Counted from the first letter of the stretch, positions 7,994-17,290 are shown. The stretch: DNA of 64,000 nt from Anaerolineales bacterium (GCA_026129255.1 JAHCIJ010000002.1:698234-762233), one strand, 5' to 3'. The notes: generated from the sequence alone by a model not told the origin. Numbers and translations are program-made.

Positions 7994-8721
7994 TGCTGTG
8001 GTGGCTGATATTGGGTCTGGCCGGGCTGGCCATCGCCGCCGGCGCCTGGGGCGCCGGCGCGCTGGATGACGAAACCGAGCGCCGCGGCGTTGCGCATGCC
8101 GCGGCGGTGGCGCTGTATCTGCTGCTGGCGATGTGGATCGTGGGCCAGGCGGGCGCGCGCGCCTTCACCGGCTCGGAAAGCCACCACCTCGGCTATTTCG
8201 TCGCTGGCCTGGTTGTGCTGGCGGCGGGCGAATGGGCTTCTGGCTGGGCCAGCGCCGCGGTGGCCAGCTGGGCGCCGGCGGCCACGGCCATCGCCGCGGT
8301 GATGTTTGCACTGGGTTTCAAAGTGTTTGAGCTGCACCCGTACGCGCCGGTGCCAGCCGTCATCCTGATTGTGCTAGTGCTTTTGGTGATGGTGCAAGCC
8401 AGCCGCCGGTTGGCGGCGGCCAAAACCGGCCGCCGCAAACCCAGCGCCAGCCAGGTGCAGTGGCGCAATGTGTACATCAGTGCTATTGGCTTGCTGGTCT
8501 ACGCCGCCTTCTATAAGCTGATCGAGCGCGGCTGGCCGATGGCCAGCGCCTACAGCGCCGCCATCGGCGCGCTGCTGTTGGCGCTGGCGCAGCTGTGGTG
8601 GGGCTACAGCGTCGTGCTACGTCAGCAGGTGGCCGCGCCCTGGCTGCGCCGCCTGGCGCTGCAAGCCGGCGTGTTGCTGATGGTGGTGGGCGCGTTCTTT
8701 GTATACAAAGGATTTCTTTAG
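7993..8721 (+). CDS. Multi-pass membrane protein, function unknown
   Basis: 242 residues with seven or eight hydrophobic segments (about 1-20, 38-52, 68-85, 88-110, 117-135, 160-178, 185-205, 220-240). Two basic loops lie between (ASRRLAAAKTGRRKP and LRQQVAAPWLRRL), the latter suggesting a cytoplasmic side. It is Ala/Trp-rich. I do not recognise a family. It overlaps the era stop by one base and is followed by a strong bidirectional terminator. Co-transcription with era is the only functional hint. Confidence 0.7.
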   Translation: MLWWLILGLAGLAIAAGAWGAGALDDETERRGVAHAAAVALYLLLAMWIVGQAGARAFTGSESHHLGYFVAGLVVLAAGEWASGWASAAVASWAPAATAIAAVMFALGFKVFELHPYAPVPAVILIVLVLLVMVQASRRLAAAKTGRRKPSASQVQWRNVYISAIGLLVYAAFYKLIERGWPMASAYSAAIGALLLALAQLWWGYSVVLRQQVAAPWLRRLALQAGVLLMVVGAFFVYKGFL

Positions 8722-8738
8722 CAGGTTCAGCCTGTAAC

Positions 8739-8769
8739 AAAAGGCCAGTCCCTAGGACTGGCCTTTTTT
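8739..8769. terminator. Bidirectional intrinsic terminator
   Basis: AAAAGGCCAGTCC-CTA-GGACTGGCCTTTTTT serves the era operon on the plus strand. On the minus strand the same stem is followed by TTTTGTT and serves the convergent sigma-factor operon. Confidence 0.9.
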
Positions 8770-8775
8770 GCGCAG

Positions 8776-9555
8776 CTACTGATTGTTCATGAGGGTCGCG
8801 CCGAGCTCGATCATGGCTTCCTTATCCAGCCATTCGATCGGAACTACATCGCCGTGCTTTTCGATCGAGAACCAGATCGATCCGTCACCCCAACGCAGTC
8901 GGAAAACCGGCGCGTCTGGCTCCCATACGGCCGATGCAGCATTGGCGTACACCACAAACATGCCTTGCGCGTATTCGCCGTCCATTCCCGCTACAGTCAC
9001 TTTTTCGATGGCATCCGCTGGCACTTCGTTCCATGGATTGGGCGGAAAGCTATGTAGACGTTGGGTGATGAGTAAGCTCCCTCCGCCAGGACCAGCTGCA
9101 TCGTAATAGGTATAGATCAGCCCCAGGTCGTGCTGGATGCTTACGCCGCGGAGCACAAAACCTTGCGGGGTCTCCAGCAACCTGTGGATGGTGAAATCCA
9201 CTGCGTTTTGCGCAGCCTCGATGCTTGTGTAGGTTGCATAGCCGGAAGGCGCTTGCAGTGTGGCTATCGTGGTGGGCGCATCCAAGGGTGCATTCTGCAT
9301 GGGTAGCGGAAAGGCCAGTGCAGGAGCTGGAACGAAATAGGTGAATACCGCCTGGGCCAGCACCCGACCCTGCGGGCTGGCGGCGAACAGCAAACAAGCG
9401 GCCAGCGTGGCCAGTGCCAGCGCGATGCGGCGGCGCACGGCCGCACCCCGCGTCCACGGCGCAGAGGCTAGCTGGACTTCCAGCCGTAGGCTGGGCGTAG
9501 GCGATGCGTGCTGCAGTAGCTCGATAAGTTGTTGCTCATTCGGCGTCGTCAACAT
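8776..9555 (-). CDS. Membrane-anchored partner of the ECF sigma factor (putative anti-sigma)
   Basis: 259 residues: a short cytoplasmic N-terminus (about 1-38), one transmembrane helix (about 40-62, RRIALALATLAACLLFAAS), and a large extracytoplasmic domain rich in beta strands (for example GYATYTSIEAAQNAVDFTIHR and RLRWGDGSIWFSIE) resembling DUF4367-type domains. The start overlaps the sigma-factor gene by 20 nt, indicating translational coupling. Topology and context suggest an anti-sigma factor. A canonical zinc anti-sigma motif (HxxxCxxC) is not present in the cytoplasmic part. Confidence 0.65.
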   Translation of the reverse strand: MLTTPNEQQLIELLQHASPTPSLRLEVQLASAPWTRGAAVRRRIALALATLAACLLFAASPQGRVLAQAVFTYFVPAPALAFPLPMQNAPLDAPTTIATLQAPSGYATYTSIEAAQNAVDFTIHRLLETPQGFVLRGVSIQHDLGLIYTYYDAAGPGGGSLLITQRLHSFPPNPWNEVPADAIEKVTVAGMDGEYAQGMFVVYANAASAVWEPDAPVFRLRWGDGSIWFSIEKHGDVVPIEWLDKEAMIELGATLMNNQ

Positions 9556-10087
9556 GGCTTTCTCCTTCGGGTGACCATTGCTGGCGCAGTTTCGCCAGCG
9601 TGCGGTGGATCGTGACGGAGACGTTGTTCTCCGTCATTTGCATATGGGCAGCGATGTCTTTCACTTGCCAGCCTAGGCTGTAACGCAGAGTAAGGATCTC
9701 GCGCAGCTCGGATGGCAGCGCCACCAACAACTCGGCCAACCTGCGGTTCTCTTCAATATGCAGGGCGGTGTCTTCGGGCGTGTCAACCGTAGGCGGCGCG
9801 GGCGGCTGGCGGCGAGCAGCCCGCTGCTCGCGGCGGTAGTCGTCAATCACCAGCCGTTTGGCAATTTGGATCAGCCAGCCGATCACGCGGTCCTGCTCAC
9901 CCTGGTAGCGGTGGCGGGCTTTCCAGGCGCGCAAGAAAGTTTCGGCCGTCAAGTCTTCGGCTTCAGCTTGCGGGCCACCGGTGAGACTGTAGATGTATCG
10001 GAAGACTGAGAGGCGGTTTACCTCGTATGCCGCCTGAAACTCAGGCGCGCTTGCGATAGGCGATGGCTTTCTTCTTAGGATATTCAT
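9536..10087 (-). CDS. RNA polymerase sigma factor, ECF family
   Basis: 183 residues. Region 2 (about 18-90) has SVFRYIYSLTG, AEDLTAETFLRAW and VIGWLIQIAKRLVIDDYRRE. Region 4 (about 125-175) has LPSELREILTLRYSLGWQVKDIA and NNVSVTIHRTLAKLRQQW. It lacks regions 1 and 3, so it is an ECF sigma factor directing RNA polymerase to a small regulon. The gene overlaps the downstream membrane partner by 20 nt. A near-perfect inverted repeat upstream (10091-10121) may hold its autoregulated promoter. Confidence 0.88.
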   Translation of the reverse strand: MNILRRKPSPIASAPEFQAAYEVNRLSVFRYIYSLTGGPQAEAEDLTAETFLRAWKARHRYQGEQDRVIGWLIQIAKRLVIDDYRREQRAARRQPPAPPTVDTPEDTALHIEENRRLAELLVALPSELREILTLRYSLGWQVKDIAAHMQMTENNVSVTIHRTLAKLRQQWSPEGESHVDDAE

Positions 10088-10090
10088 GCG

Positions 10091-10121
10091 CTGTCACGTA
10101 TCAGTATGAAAACGCTGACAG
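10091..10121 (-). promoter_or_regulatory. Inverted repeat upstream of the ECF sigma gene
   Basis: CTGTCACGT (10091-10099) and ACGCTGACAG (10112-10121) form an inverted repeat with one bulged base, 4 nt upstream of the ATG. It is a candidate operator or ECF promoter. The position near the start codon is unusual. Confidence 0.4.
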
Positions 10122-10240
10122 TACACGAATCTTACAAGTCCCCTTTAGTGATGTGGCGCTACAGCTCGGCGCGCGTCACTATTGGCTTGGTAGCCGGTGC
10201 GCCGCACCGTATTGACGCCATAGCGCTTCGTTGCTGAGGC

Positions 10241-11134
10241 TCATAGCAGGTCGACCCCCGCAAGCTGCTCCATCACACCCACAATGGCGGAATTGTCGAG
10301 GTCTTGCATCCCCAGCGCCATCATGGCGTTGAACAGTTGCGTATTGGCGGCGGTGGCGGGCAGCGGCATGCCCAGCTCCTTGGCAGTCTCCATCACGATG
10401 CCCATATCCTTCACCTGCATGTACGCTTTGAAGCCTGGTTGGCGGTTGCCGGCGAACAGCAGCTGCGGCTTGTTGTCCAGCGCCCAGCACTGCGCCGCGC
10501 CGCCTTGGATAGCTGCCACGACCTTTTGCGGATCCACCTCCGCTTTGCGCGCCAGGATCAGCAGCTCGGCCATGGCCGCCATCTGGGCCGCCACCATCAT
10601 CTGGTTGCAGCACTTGGCCACCTGGCCCGCCCCCGGCCCGCCAATATGGGTGATGGCTTTGCTGAAAGCTTCGAGGGCAGGGCGGGCGGCTTCCAGCGCC
10701 CCGGCATCGCCGCCCACCATGGTGGTCAGCGTGCCGTTCTGTGCGCCGATCTGGCCGCCGCTCACCGGCGCGTCCAGAAAGTGCATGCCGCGCTCGGCCA
10801 GCGCCGCTGCCAGGTGGCGCGCCGTGGCCGGTTTGATGGTCGAGTGGTCGATCACGATCAGGCCAGGCTTCGCTCCGGCCAGGATGCCGTTTTCGCCCAG
10901 CACGCAGGCTTCCACGTCCGGCGAGTCGGGCAGGCAGGTCATGATGATGTCGGCGTGCTCGGCCACTTCTTTCGCTGAGCTGGCTTTGTGGGCGCCTTGC
11001 GCCACCAGCTCATCTACGGCCACCTGGCTGCGGTTGTGCACCCATAGCACGAAGCCTGCTTTCAATAAATGTGCGGCCATCGGCTTGCCCATCAGGCCAA
11101 GGCCAATAAAGCCCAGGGTAGGTTGCTTGGTCAT
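10241..11134 (-). CDS. garR: Tartronate-semialdehyde-reductase-like beta-hydroxyacid dehydrogenase
   Basis: 297 residues of the 3-hydroxyisobutyrate/tartronate semialdehyde reductase family. The N-terminal Rossmann motif is GFIGLGLMGKPMAAHLLKAG, the substrate loop DAPVSGGQIGAQNGTLT, and the catalytic Lys lies in GQVAKCCNQMMV. The family includes GarR (tartronate semialdehyde to D-glycerate) and 3-hydroxyisobutyrate dehydrogenase; GarR is favoured but not proven. It is divergent from an operon that would release glycerate if its substrate is mannosylglycerate, so a glycerate link is plausible. GGAG precedes the ATG. Confidence 0.78.
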   Translation of the reverse strand: MTKQPTLGFIGLGLMGKPMAAHLLKAGFVLWVHNRSQVAVDELVAQGAHKASSAKEVAEHADIIMTCLPDSPDVEACVLGENGILAGAKPGLIVIDHSTIKPATARHLAAALAERGMHFLDAPVSGGQIGAQNGTLTTMVGGDAGALEAARPALEAFSKAITHIGGPGAGQVAKCCNQMMVAAQMAAMAELLILARKAEVDPQKVVAAIQGGAAQCWALDNKPQLLFAGNRQPGFKAYMQVKDMGIVMETAKELGMPLPATAANTQLFNAMMALGMQDLDNSAIVGVMEQLAGVDLL

Positions 11135-11179
11135 TTTATTCTCCAGTGGTTGCTACAGGGTTGTGGCGGAACTTGCACC

Positions 11180-11220
11180 TTGACAGGCTCTTCGGGTCAT
11201 AATAGTATATTGTTATAACA
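11180..11220 (+). promoter_or_regulatory. Promoter and palindromic operator of the mannoside PTS operon
   Basis: TTGACA (11180-11185), 17-bp spacer, TAGTAT (11203-11208). Immediately downstream, TGTTATAACA (11211-11220) is a perfect 10-bp palindrome across the expected transcription start. The likely ligand is the GntR/UTRA regulator encoded in the same operon; many of that family repress by binding such AT-rich palindromes. Confidence 0.68.
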
Positions 11221-11251
11221 TTATCATCATGACGGCAGGAGTAAGTACCAC

Positions 11252-13036
11252 ATGGGTTTTGCGTACAAGCCAATTCCATTCGATGATCTCACCGCCATCA
11301 ATCCCGTGGCTCCTGTTGCTGATCTCAAAATCTCCCTCGCCGAGGTAGCCAGCACGCTGGCGGCTCAGCTTCCCCAAGGGCTGGTCGTGCTCGACGGTAT
11401 GCCCGGCGCCAATATTACTGGCCTCGTGGAAGCTATTCGCCAAGCCGCACCTTCAGCAACCTTCCAAGACGTTTCCCAATTTTATCGCTCCCCACAAGAC
11501 ATTCGAAAACTCCTAGCCCCGTATCTGCCAATGGACCGCGAGAGCGACCCAGAGCTGATCTTCGGCAAGTTGTTCGAGCAGGGCTATGAGCCCTTCTTTG
11601 ACGGCGCGGCGCTAGCTGCCTTCCTCGATGCGCTGCCCGGCGATGCCACCACTGTGCTCTACGGTATGGGCAGCGCATCCGCTCAGCCGCGTGCCCATGC
11701 TGCCGCGGTCGCCTTCATCGACGTCACGCCCAAGGACGAAGCCTGGCGCGTGTTCGCCGGCCAGTATCAGTGCCTGGGCAGCAACGGCGAGTACGACCTG
11801 GACACCACCGTGCGCCAGACTTACTTCATTGACAATGAGCTGGCTGTGGGTTTGCGCAAGCAGCTGGTGCAAGCCGGGCTGATCGATCATTACCTGCTGG
11901 ACTCCAGTCTCTCGTTCAGCCTTCTCAGCGGCCGTTCACTGCAAGCCGTGTGCGAGCAGTTAAAATCCCGCCCGCTGCGCGCCAAGCCCGTGTATGTAGA
12001 GGGCGTGTGGGGCGGCCAGTTCCTGCAGCACTACCGCAATGTGCCCAAGGACCTTGTAGATAAAGTGGCCTGGTCATTCGAGCTTATTCACACCGAAGCC
12101 AGCCTGCTGGCGCAGAGCGGTGAGCACCTCATTGATATTCCTTTCCTCACATTCATGGCCGCCGTTGGCGAGGGCGTGATCGGCTCAAAGCTGCATGCAC
12201 GTTTCGGCAGCTATTTGCCGATCCGCTTCAATTACGATGACACCTGGCACAGCAACGGCAACATGTCGATCCAGTGCCATCCCAACGATGCCATGGCGCG
12301 TGAGCTATACGGCGACTATGCCGCCCAGCACGAAGCCTACTACGTCGTGCTCACCGGCCACGGCGCGGCTACCTATTGCGGCTTCCGCTCTGATGCCGAT
12401 CCGCACAAGTTCCTCGAGCTGGCACGCCAGTCAGAAAAAGACAGCTCGCTGGTGGATTACCAGGCCTACATCCACGCCATCCCCTCCAATGTCGGCCGCC
12501 AGATCCTCCTCCCGGCGGGTACAGTGCATGCCTCTGGCCGCAACCAGCTGGTGCTGGAGATCGGCACGCTCACCATGAGCGCCTATACCTACAAGATCTA
12601 CGACTACACCCGTATGGACATCACCGGCAAGCCGCGCCCGCTGCACACCCAGCTGGGCGAGCAGGCGCTGCGCTTTGAACGCGATGAGAACTGGGTAATG
12701 GAGAACATTGCCTTTGCGCCGCGCCCGTTTGCCGAGGGCGAAGGGTGGCGTGAGTTGTTGGTAGGCCAGTACGAAGAGATCTTCTTCGAGACCCACCGCA
12801 TCGAAATGGAAACCGGCAGCCGCTACCCCGGTGACAACCACGGCGATTTTTGCGTGCTCACTGTGGTGGATGGCGAGGCGGTGCGCATCCAATCAGCAGA
12901 AGACCCCAGCAAGGGCTATGACGCTAAGTACCTGGATGTGATCCTGGTGCCGGCCAGCCTGGGGCGCTACGAAGTGATCGCACAAGGCAAGCAGCCGGTA
13001 GTGTTGCACAAGGCCTTTGTAAGAGAGGATAAGTAA
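11252..13036 (+). CDS. manA: Class I mannose-6-phosphate isomerase-like protein (large form)
   Basis: 594 residues, longer than typical ManA (about 310-400). The C-terminal half holds the cupin zinc site and signatures: DTWHSNGNMSIQCHPND (QxHP motif), GHGAATYCGF and LPAGTVHASGRNQLVLEIG. The N-terminal ~250 residues resemble a nucleoside-kinase-like segment (LVVLDGMPGANITGLVEA) with an altered P-loop, and I cannot assign their role. Expected reaction: mannose-6-P to fructose-6-P. It heads the PTS operon, 5 nt before the alpha-mannosidase gene, consistent with processing the mannose-6-P released there. Confidence 0.8.
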   Translation: MGFAYKPIPFDDLTAINPVAPVADLKISLAEVASTLAAQLPQGLVVLDGMPGANITGLVEAIRQAAPSATFQDVSQFYRSPQDIRKLLAPYLPMDRESDPELIFGKLFEQGYEPFFDGAALAAFLDALPGDATTVLYGMGSASAQPRAHAAAVAFIDVTPKDEAWRVFAGQYQCLGSNGEYDLDTTVRQTYFIDNELAVGLRKQLVQAGLIDHYLLDSSLSFSLLSGRSLQAVCEQLKSRPLRAKPVYVEGVWGGQFLQHYRNVPKDLVDKVAWSFELIHTEASLLAQSGEHLIDIPFLTFMAAVGEGVIGSKLHARFGSYLPIRFNYDDTWHSNGNMSIQCHPNDAMARELYGDYAAQHEAYYVVLTGHGAATYCGFRSDADPHKFLELARQSEKDSSLVDYQAYIHAIPSNVGRQILLPAGTVHASGRNQLVLEIGTLTMSAYTYKIYDYTRMDITGKPRPLHTQLGEQALRFERDENWVMENIAFAPRPFAEGEGWRELLVGQYEEIFFETHRIEMETGSRYPGDNHGDFCVLTVVDGEAVRIQSAEDPSKGYDAKYLDVILVPASLGRYEVIAQGKQPVVLHKAFVREDK

Positions 13037-13041
13037 GCCGC

Positions 13042-15729
13042 ATGTCTGAGAAACTGATCGCTCACGGAATTCACCACACCCACTGGGACCCCTACTGGTG
13101 GTTCACCTCGCAGGAGTCGATGGTGGTGTTTGCCTACAACATGCGCGAGATGATGCGCGCTTTTGCCGATGGCCGCATTCAGGACTTCTTCTTCGACGGG
13201 CAGACCGTAGCAATCGACGAGTACTTGCAGCTGCACCCCGAAGACACCGAGGAGGTGCGCGGTTTGGTGACCAGCGGCAAGCTGGTCATTGGGCCGTTTG
13301 TGTCTCAGCTCGATACCTATATGAGCTCGGCTGAGTCGGTGGTCAACAACCTGCGCCTGGGCATCAAGAACGCCAAGAAGTTGGGCAAAGCCTCACGCAT
13401 TGCCTATCTGGCCGACCCGTTCGGCGCCGCCAGTGACATGCCCAAGATATACAACCAGTTCAATATCCAAGAGTTCGTCTTCACCCGCGGAGTGGGCGAC
13501 ATTTACGGCCTCGGCAATGAGTTCTATTTCAAGTCCAACGACGGCAGTGTGGTGCTCAGCCACGTGCTGCTGTCTGGCTACGGTTACGGCGCACATGCCT
13601 TCCGCGATGGCAAGCTGTTTACCAACGAAGCCGAGGACTACAACAAGATCGGTGTAGCGCAACTGATCGACCGCTTGGTGGAGCGCAGCACGCTCAAGAA
13701 TGAGTTCGTCTTCCCGCTGGGCTTTGACCAGAACCCGGTCATGCTGGATATCCCTGAGAAGATCAAGCACTACAACAGCATTCAAGACCGAATTGAATTC
13801 AAGTACACCACCTGGGCCAAATATTTTGAACAGGTGCGCAAGAACGGCAAGGATTTGAAGACGCACGTGGGCGAGATCCTCTCGCCGCAATACCACCGCC
13901 TGCACATGAACGGCATGCACTCGGCCCGCTCAGACATCAAGACCCTCATCGACCGCGTGGAGCGCCGCGCCATCTATGAAGTGCAGCCCATGATGGCCAT
14001 GCTGGATGCCGTCGGCATTCCCTATGACCAGGGCATCATCGATGAGACCTGGTACAAGCTGGTCAACTGCCAGACCCACGGCTCGGCCACCCACGGCGAT
14101 GTGACCAACAAAGCCATCAAGGATATGGCCAGCATCTCGTACAACATCATGCGCGGTACGCGTGATTATCTCTGCCGCCTGCTCTCGTTCTCGATTGACG
14201 ATAGTGACCTCCCCGGTATGGCGCTGGTGGTGATCAACAGCCTGCCGTGGAAGCGCCAGATGGTGCAGCGCCTTTCCATCGTGACGCGCGGCCCCGGCTT
14301 CACTCTGGAGCTGGAAGGCAAGACCCTGCCGTATACGGTGCTGGAGCAGGTCAAGCACTATTGGGGCGTGGTGCGCAAGAACCCGGCCGACATGAATGAA
14401 GACGTTTGGTTCTATCGCACCGAGGTTGTCTGTAACTTGGGTGAGTTTGACGGCATTTCTTACAAGACTCTCTCCGTCGTGGAGCAGGGCGATGCGGCTC
14501 CCGAAGTGGTCGTTCCCCAGAACCAGCACAGCATCGAGAATGAGTTCATCAGCGTGAGCTGCGATGCCGATGGCATCACCATCACCGACAAGCGCACCGG
14601 CCAGAGCGTGCAGCACGCCCTGTTCTTCCAGGACGGCGGCGACGAGGGTGACAGCTACGATTACGACTACCCAGCCCCCGAAGACGAATGGCTGGTCACG
14701 CGTGAGATCACCGCCGCCGACTTCAAGACCAGCACCCAGACCGGCCTGCACGCTGAGATGTACTTCGAAGGCGAGATGGCCATCCCCAGCAACCTGGAGC
14801 AGCGCAAGCTGAAGGTGGCTGACCACACGCTGCCGTTCTGGGTCAAGCTCAGCCTGGATGACAGCGGCATCCTGCGCGTGCATGGCGAAGTGGTCAACGG
14901 CAGCCTAGACCACCGCCTGCGCATCGGCATTCGCACCCACAAGAGCATCGAAACCTTCCACGCTGGGGCGCAGTACAGCCTCATCGAGCGCCCGTGTGTG
15001 CGCGAGGAAATGGCGATCTGGAAAGAGAAGAACTACTTCGAAGAGCCCAGCGCCACCGGCCCGCTGCTCAACCATGTCAGCACGCAGGATGAGAAGGGCG
15101 TGCTCACCGTCTTCACTCGCAGCCTCAAGGAATACGAGTTTGTGGGCGAGGGCTTTGGTGACCTGATGCTCACCGTGCTGCGCGCCATGGGCTACGTCGG
15201 CCTGCCCGACCGCCGCCGCCGCCCCGGCCGCCCCAGCGGCATGCCCGAGCGCCTGCTGCCGGCGCCCACGCATCAAATGCAGGGCACGGTGGAGTTTGAC
15301 TTCGGCATTGGCTTCTCGGCCACGCTGGATGGTAACAAGCTGTTCCGCGAGTACGCCATCTTCGCCGTTGACCCGATCTACAGCCAGAAGCAGAAGATCG
15401 ATCCCACCTTCTTCCTCATCAGCTACTTCCCCATCAATCCGTGGGTACCGGCGTTGCCGGCACACTTCAAGTTCGCCTCGATCGACTCAGATGCCAGCTA
15501 CGGCACGCTGATCAAGTCTGACGGCGGCGAAGGCTACATCCTGCGCATGTTCAATGCCGAGGCGGAGCCGTTGAAGTCCGGCGTGCTCTCGCTGGGCGCT
15601 GGCCTGGCGCTGACTGGCAAGACCGACCTGGTGGAAGAGAACCACACCGCCATGCAAACCCTAGCGGAGCAGTTTGCCGCAGGTGAACTACTCAACCTCG
15701 TCATCACCAAAACCGGAAAGGATGCATAG
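13042..15729 (+). CDS. Alpha-mannosidase, glycoside hydrolase family 38
   Basis: 895 residues. HHTHWDPYWWF (11-21) is the GH38 zinc-binding signature (D16), and ADPFGAASDMP (nucleophile Asp125) follows. The middle helical domain contains FPLGFDQNPVML and the C-terminal beta domains follow. There is no signal peptide, so it is cytoplasmic. It sits between the isomerase and the PTS IIB gene, as expected for an enzyme that hydrolyses a phosphorylated mannoside after PTS uptake. E. coli MngB, a GH38 enzyme, does this with mannosyl-6-phosphate-glycerate. The substrate here is inferred only. It ends 1 nt before the IIB ATG. Confidence 0.88.
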   Translation: MSEKLIAHGIHHTHWDPYWWFTSQESMVVFAYNMREMMRAFADGRIQDFFFDGQTVAIDEYLQLHPEDTEEVRGLVTSGKLVIGPFVSQLDTYMSSAESVVNNLRLGIKNAKKLGKASRIAYLADPFGAASDMPKIYNQFNIQEFVFTRGVGDIYGLGNEFYFKSNDGSVVLSHVLLSGYGYGAHAFRDGKLFTNEAEDYNKIGVAQLIDRLVERSTLKNEFVFPLGFDQNPVMLDIPEKIKHYNSIQDRIEFKYTTWAKYFEQVRKNGKDLKTHVGEILSPQYHRLHMNGMHSARSDIKTLIDRVERRAIYEVQPMMAMLDAVGIPYDQGIIDETWYKLVNCQTHGSATHGDVTNKAIKDMASISYNIMRGTRDYLCRLLSFSIDDSDLPGMALVVINSLPWKRQMVQRLSIVTRGPGFTLELEGKTLPYTVLEQVKHYWGVVRKNPADMNEDVWFYRTEVVCNLGEFDGISYKTLSVVEQGDAAPEVVVPQNQHSIENEFISVSCDADGITITDKRTGQSVQHALFFQDGGDEGDSYDYDYPAPEDEWLVTREITAADFKTSTQTGLHAEMYFEGEMAIPSNLEQRKLKVADHTLPFWVKLSLDDSGILRVHGEVVNGSLDHRLRIGIRTHKSIETFHAGAQYSLIERPCVREEMAIWKEKNYFEEPSATGPLLNHVSTQDEKGVLTVFTRSLKEYEFVGEGFGDLMLTVLRAMGYVGLPDRRRRPGRPSGMPERLLPAPTHQMQGTVEFDFGIGFSATLDGNKLFREYAIFAVDPIYSQKQKIDPTFFLISYFPINPWVPALPAHFKFASIDSDASYGTLIKSDGGEGYILRMFNAEAEPLKSGVLSLGAGLALTGKTDLVEENHTAMQTLAEQFAAGELLNLVITKTGKDA

Positions 15730-16053
15730 ATGAAGAAACTCGTTGGCGTGGCCGCCTGCCCGGCAGGCATTGCCCATACCTACATTGCAGCCGAGACCCT
15801 CATCAAGTTTGCCAAGAAGCACGGCTACGACTTGAAGATGGAGACCAATGGGGCGGGGGGCGTGGAAAACCGCCTCACGGATGAAGACATCCAGGAAGCC
15901 GAAGCGATTGTGCTGGCCGTCGACACCATGGTGGAGATGGATCGCTTCCGCGGCAAGCCCGTACTCACCGTGTCATCTTCTGACGCCATTCATCGTGGCG
16001 AGCAAGTTATTCAACAGATCGTAGACGGCAAGGCAGAAGTCTATAACCCCTAA
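15730..16053 (+). CDS. PTS fructose-family IIB component
   Basis: 107 residues. Begins MKKLVGVAACPAGIAHTYIAAE, the fructose-family IIB signature with phospho-accepting Cys10. It transfers phosphate from IIA to the sugar entering through IIC. In E. coli MngA and FruA, IIA, IIB and IIC are fused; here they are three genes. A 105-nt gap with small hairpins separates it from IIC. Confidence 0.9.
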   Translation: MKKLVGVAACPAGIAHTYIAAETLIKFAKKHGYDLKMETNGAGGVENRLTDEDIQEAEAIVLAVDTMVEMDRFRGKPVLTVSSSDAIHRGEQVIQQIVDGKAEVYNP

Positions 16054-16158
16054 GGAGGCCGCTAAAGAGACTCGCACAAATTGCAGGAGACCTGCGCCAA
16101 CGGGCGCAAACGTAAGATTTCGCTTGGTCAACAAAGAGGTTGACCCATAGGAGAAGAA

Positions 16159-17196
16159 ATGGATCGAAAAGCTATATATCGCCATTTGATGTCGGGTGTT
16201 TCTTTCTTCATCCCCTTCATCGTGGCTGGCGGCGTGCTTATCTCGTTCGCCTTCCTGTTTGACGCTTCGAACTCGGGCACGGCTAGCTTCGGCGCCAGCA
16301 ACCCCGTATCGGCCTGGCTGCTCACCACGGGCGCCACGGCCATCGGCATGATGCTGCCGATCCTGGGCGGCTACATCGCCTACTCCATCGCAGACCGCCC
16401 CGGCCTGCTGGCCGGTGTGGTGGTGGGTCTGCTGGCGCGTGACGGCGGCTCCGGCTTCCTGGGCACCATCGCTGGCGCCTTCCTGGCCGGTTGGGTCATC
16501 AACCAGCTCAAGACGGTCACCAAAGGTCTGCCGCGCTCCTTTGAGGGCGCCAAGACCCTCATCATCTACCCGGTGGTGGGCACCATCCTGGTGGCTCTGG
16601 GCATGATCGCCATCAACGCTTTCGTGACCCCGCTCAACAACGCTGTGAATGGCTTCCTGCAGAACCTGAGCACCGGCAATGCTGCCGTGCTCGGCGCTGT
16701 GTTGGGCGCCATGGCCGCCTTCGACGTTGGCGGCCCGGTGAACAAGGCCGCCTACCTGTTCTCTGTGGCCACCCTCACCGCTGCCGACGGCAGTGCGGTT
16801 CCCTCGGTGGCGATGGGCTCCATCGCCGCGGCCGCCTTCGCTATCAGCGGCGGCTGCGCCCTGGCTACCTTCTTGTTCCCCAAGAAGTTCTCGCCTGAGC
16901 TGCGCGATGCTGGCAAGCCCGCCGCCATCATGGGCCTGAGCTTCATCGCTGAAGGCGCCATTCCCTTCGTCATCGCTCATCCCAAGGTTGTGCTGCCTTC
17001 GATCATGATCGGCGCCGCTGTAGGCGGTGCGTTGGCGGGTCTGTTTGGCATCACCCTCAGCGCGCCGATCGGTGGTATTTTCACCATCCCGCTGGTGAAC
17101 AACATCGGTCTGTACCTGCTGTTTGGCGCCATCGGTACCGTGGTGGCCGCAGTGATGATGGGCACGCTGCTCAAGGATCACGTCGAGAGCAAGTAG
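16159..17196 (+). CDS. PTS fructose-family IIC permease
   Basis: 345 residues, about nine or ten membrane segments. Starts MDRKAIYRHLMSGVSFFIPF and contains IADRPGLLAGVVVG, GSGFLGTIAGAF, the conserved AFDVGGPVNKAAY, and SFIAEGAIPFVIAHP (GAIP motif). These are typical of fructose-type IIC, which moves the sugar across the membrane during phosphorylation. Standalone, without fused IIA or IIB. GGAG is present before the ATG, next to a GGTCAAC/GTTGACC hairpin. A long gap with a strong hairpin follows. Confidence 0.9.
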   Translation: MDRKAIYRHLMSGVSFFIPFIVAGGVLISFAFLFDASNSGTASFGASNPVSAWLLTTGATAIGMMLPILGGYIAYSIADRPGLLAGVVVGLLARDGGSGFLGTIAGAFLAGWVINQLKTVTKGLPRSFEGAKTLIIYPVVGTILVALGMIAINAFVTPLNNAVNGFLQNLSTGNAAVLGAVLGAMAAFDVGGPVNKAAYLFSVATLTAADGSAVPSVAMGSIAAAAFAISGGCALATFLFPKKFSPELRDAGKPAAIMGLSFIAEGAIPFVIAHPKVVLPSIMIGAAVGGALAGLFGITLSAPIGGIFTIPLVNNIGLYLLFGAIGTVVAAVMMGTLLKDHVESK

Positions 17197-17290
17197 TTCA
17201 CGAAGCACAAGTCTTACGGTGTGCTATTCCCCTAGCACATTGTTGGATCTACACCGTTAGGTTTTATCTAACGGCGTACACCTCCTCACT

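Noticed and set aside
16054..16158. Gap before IIC considered as a sugar-responsive antiterminator (RAT) site
   Set aside because: Only a 7-bp stem without T-run and no BglG-type antiterminator gene in the operon.
15973..17208. 411-codon minus-strand frame opposite the IIC gene
   Set aside because: Low-complexity His/Gln/Gly-rich translation typical of a reverse-strand shadow; IIC on the plus strand is unambiguous.
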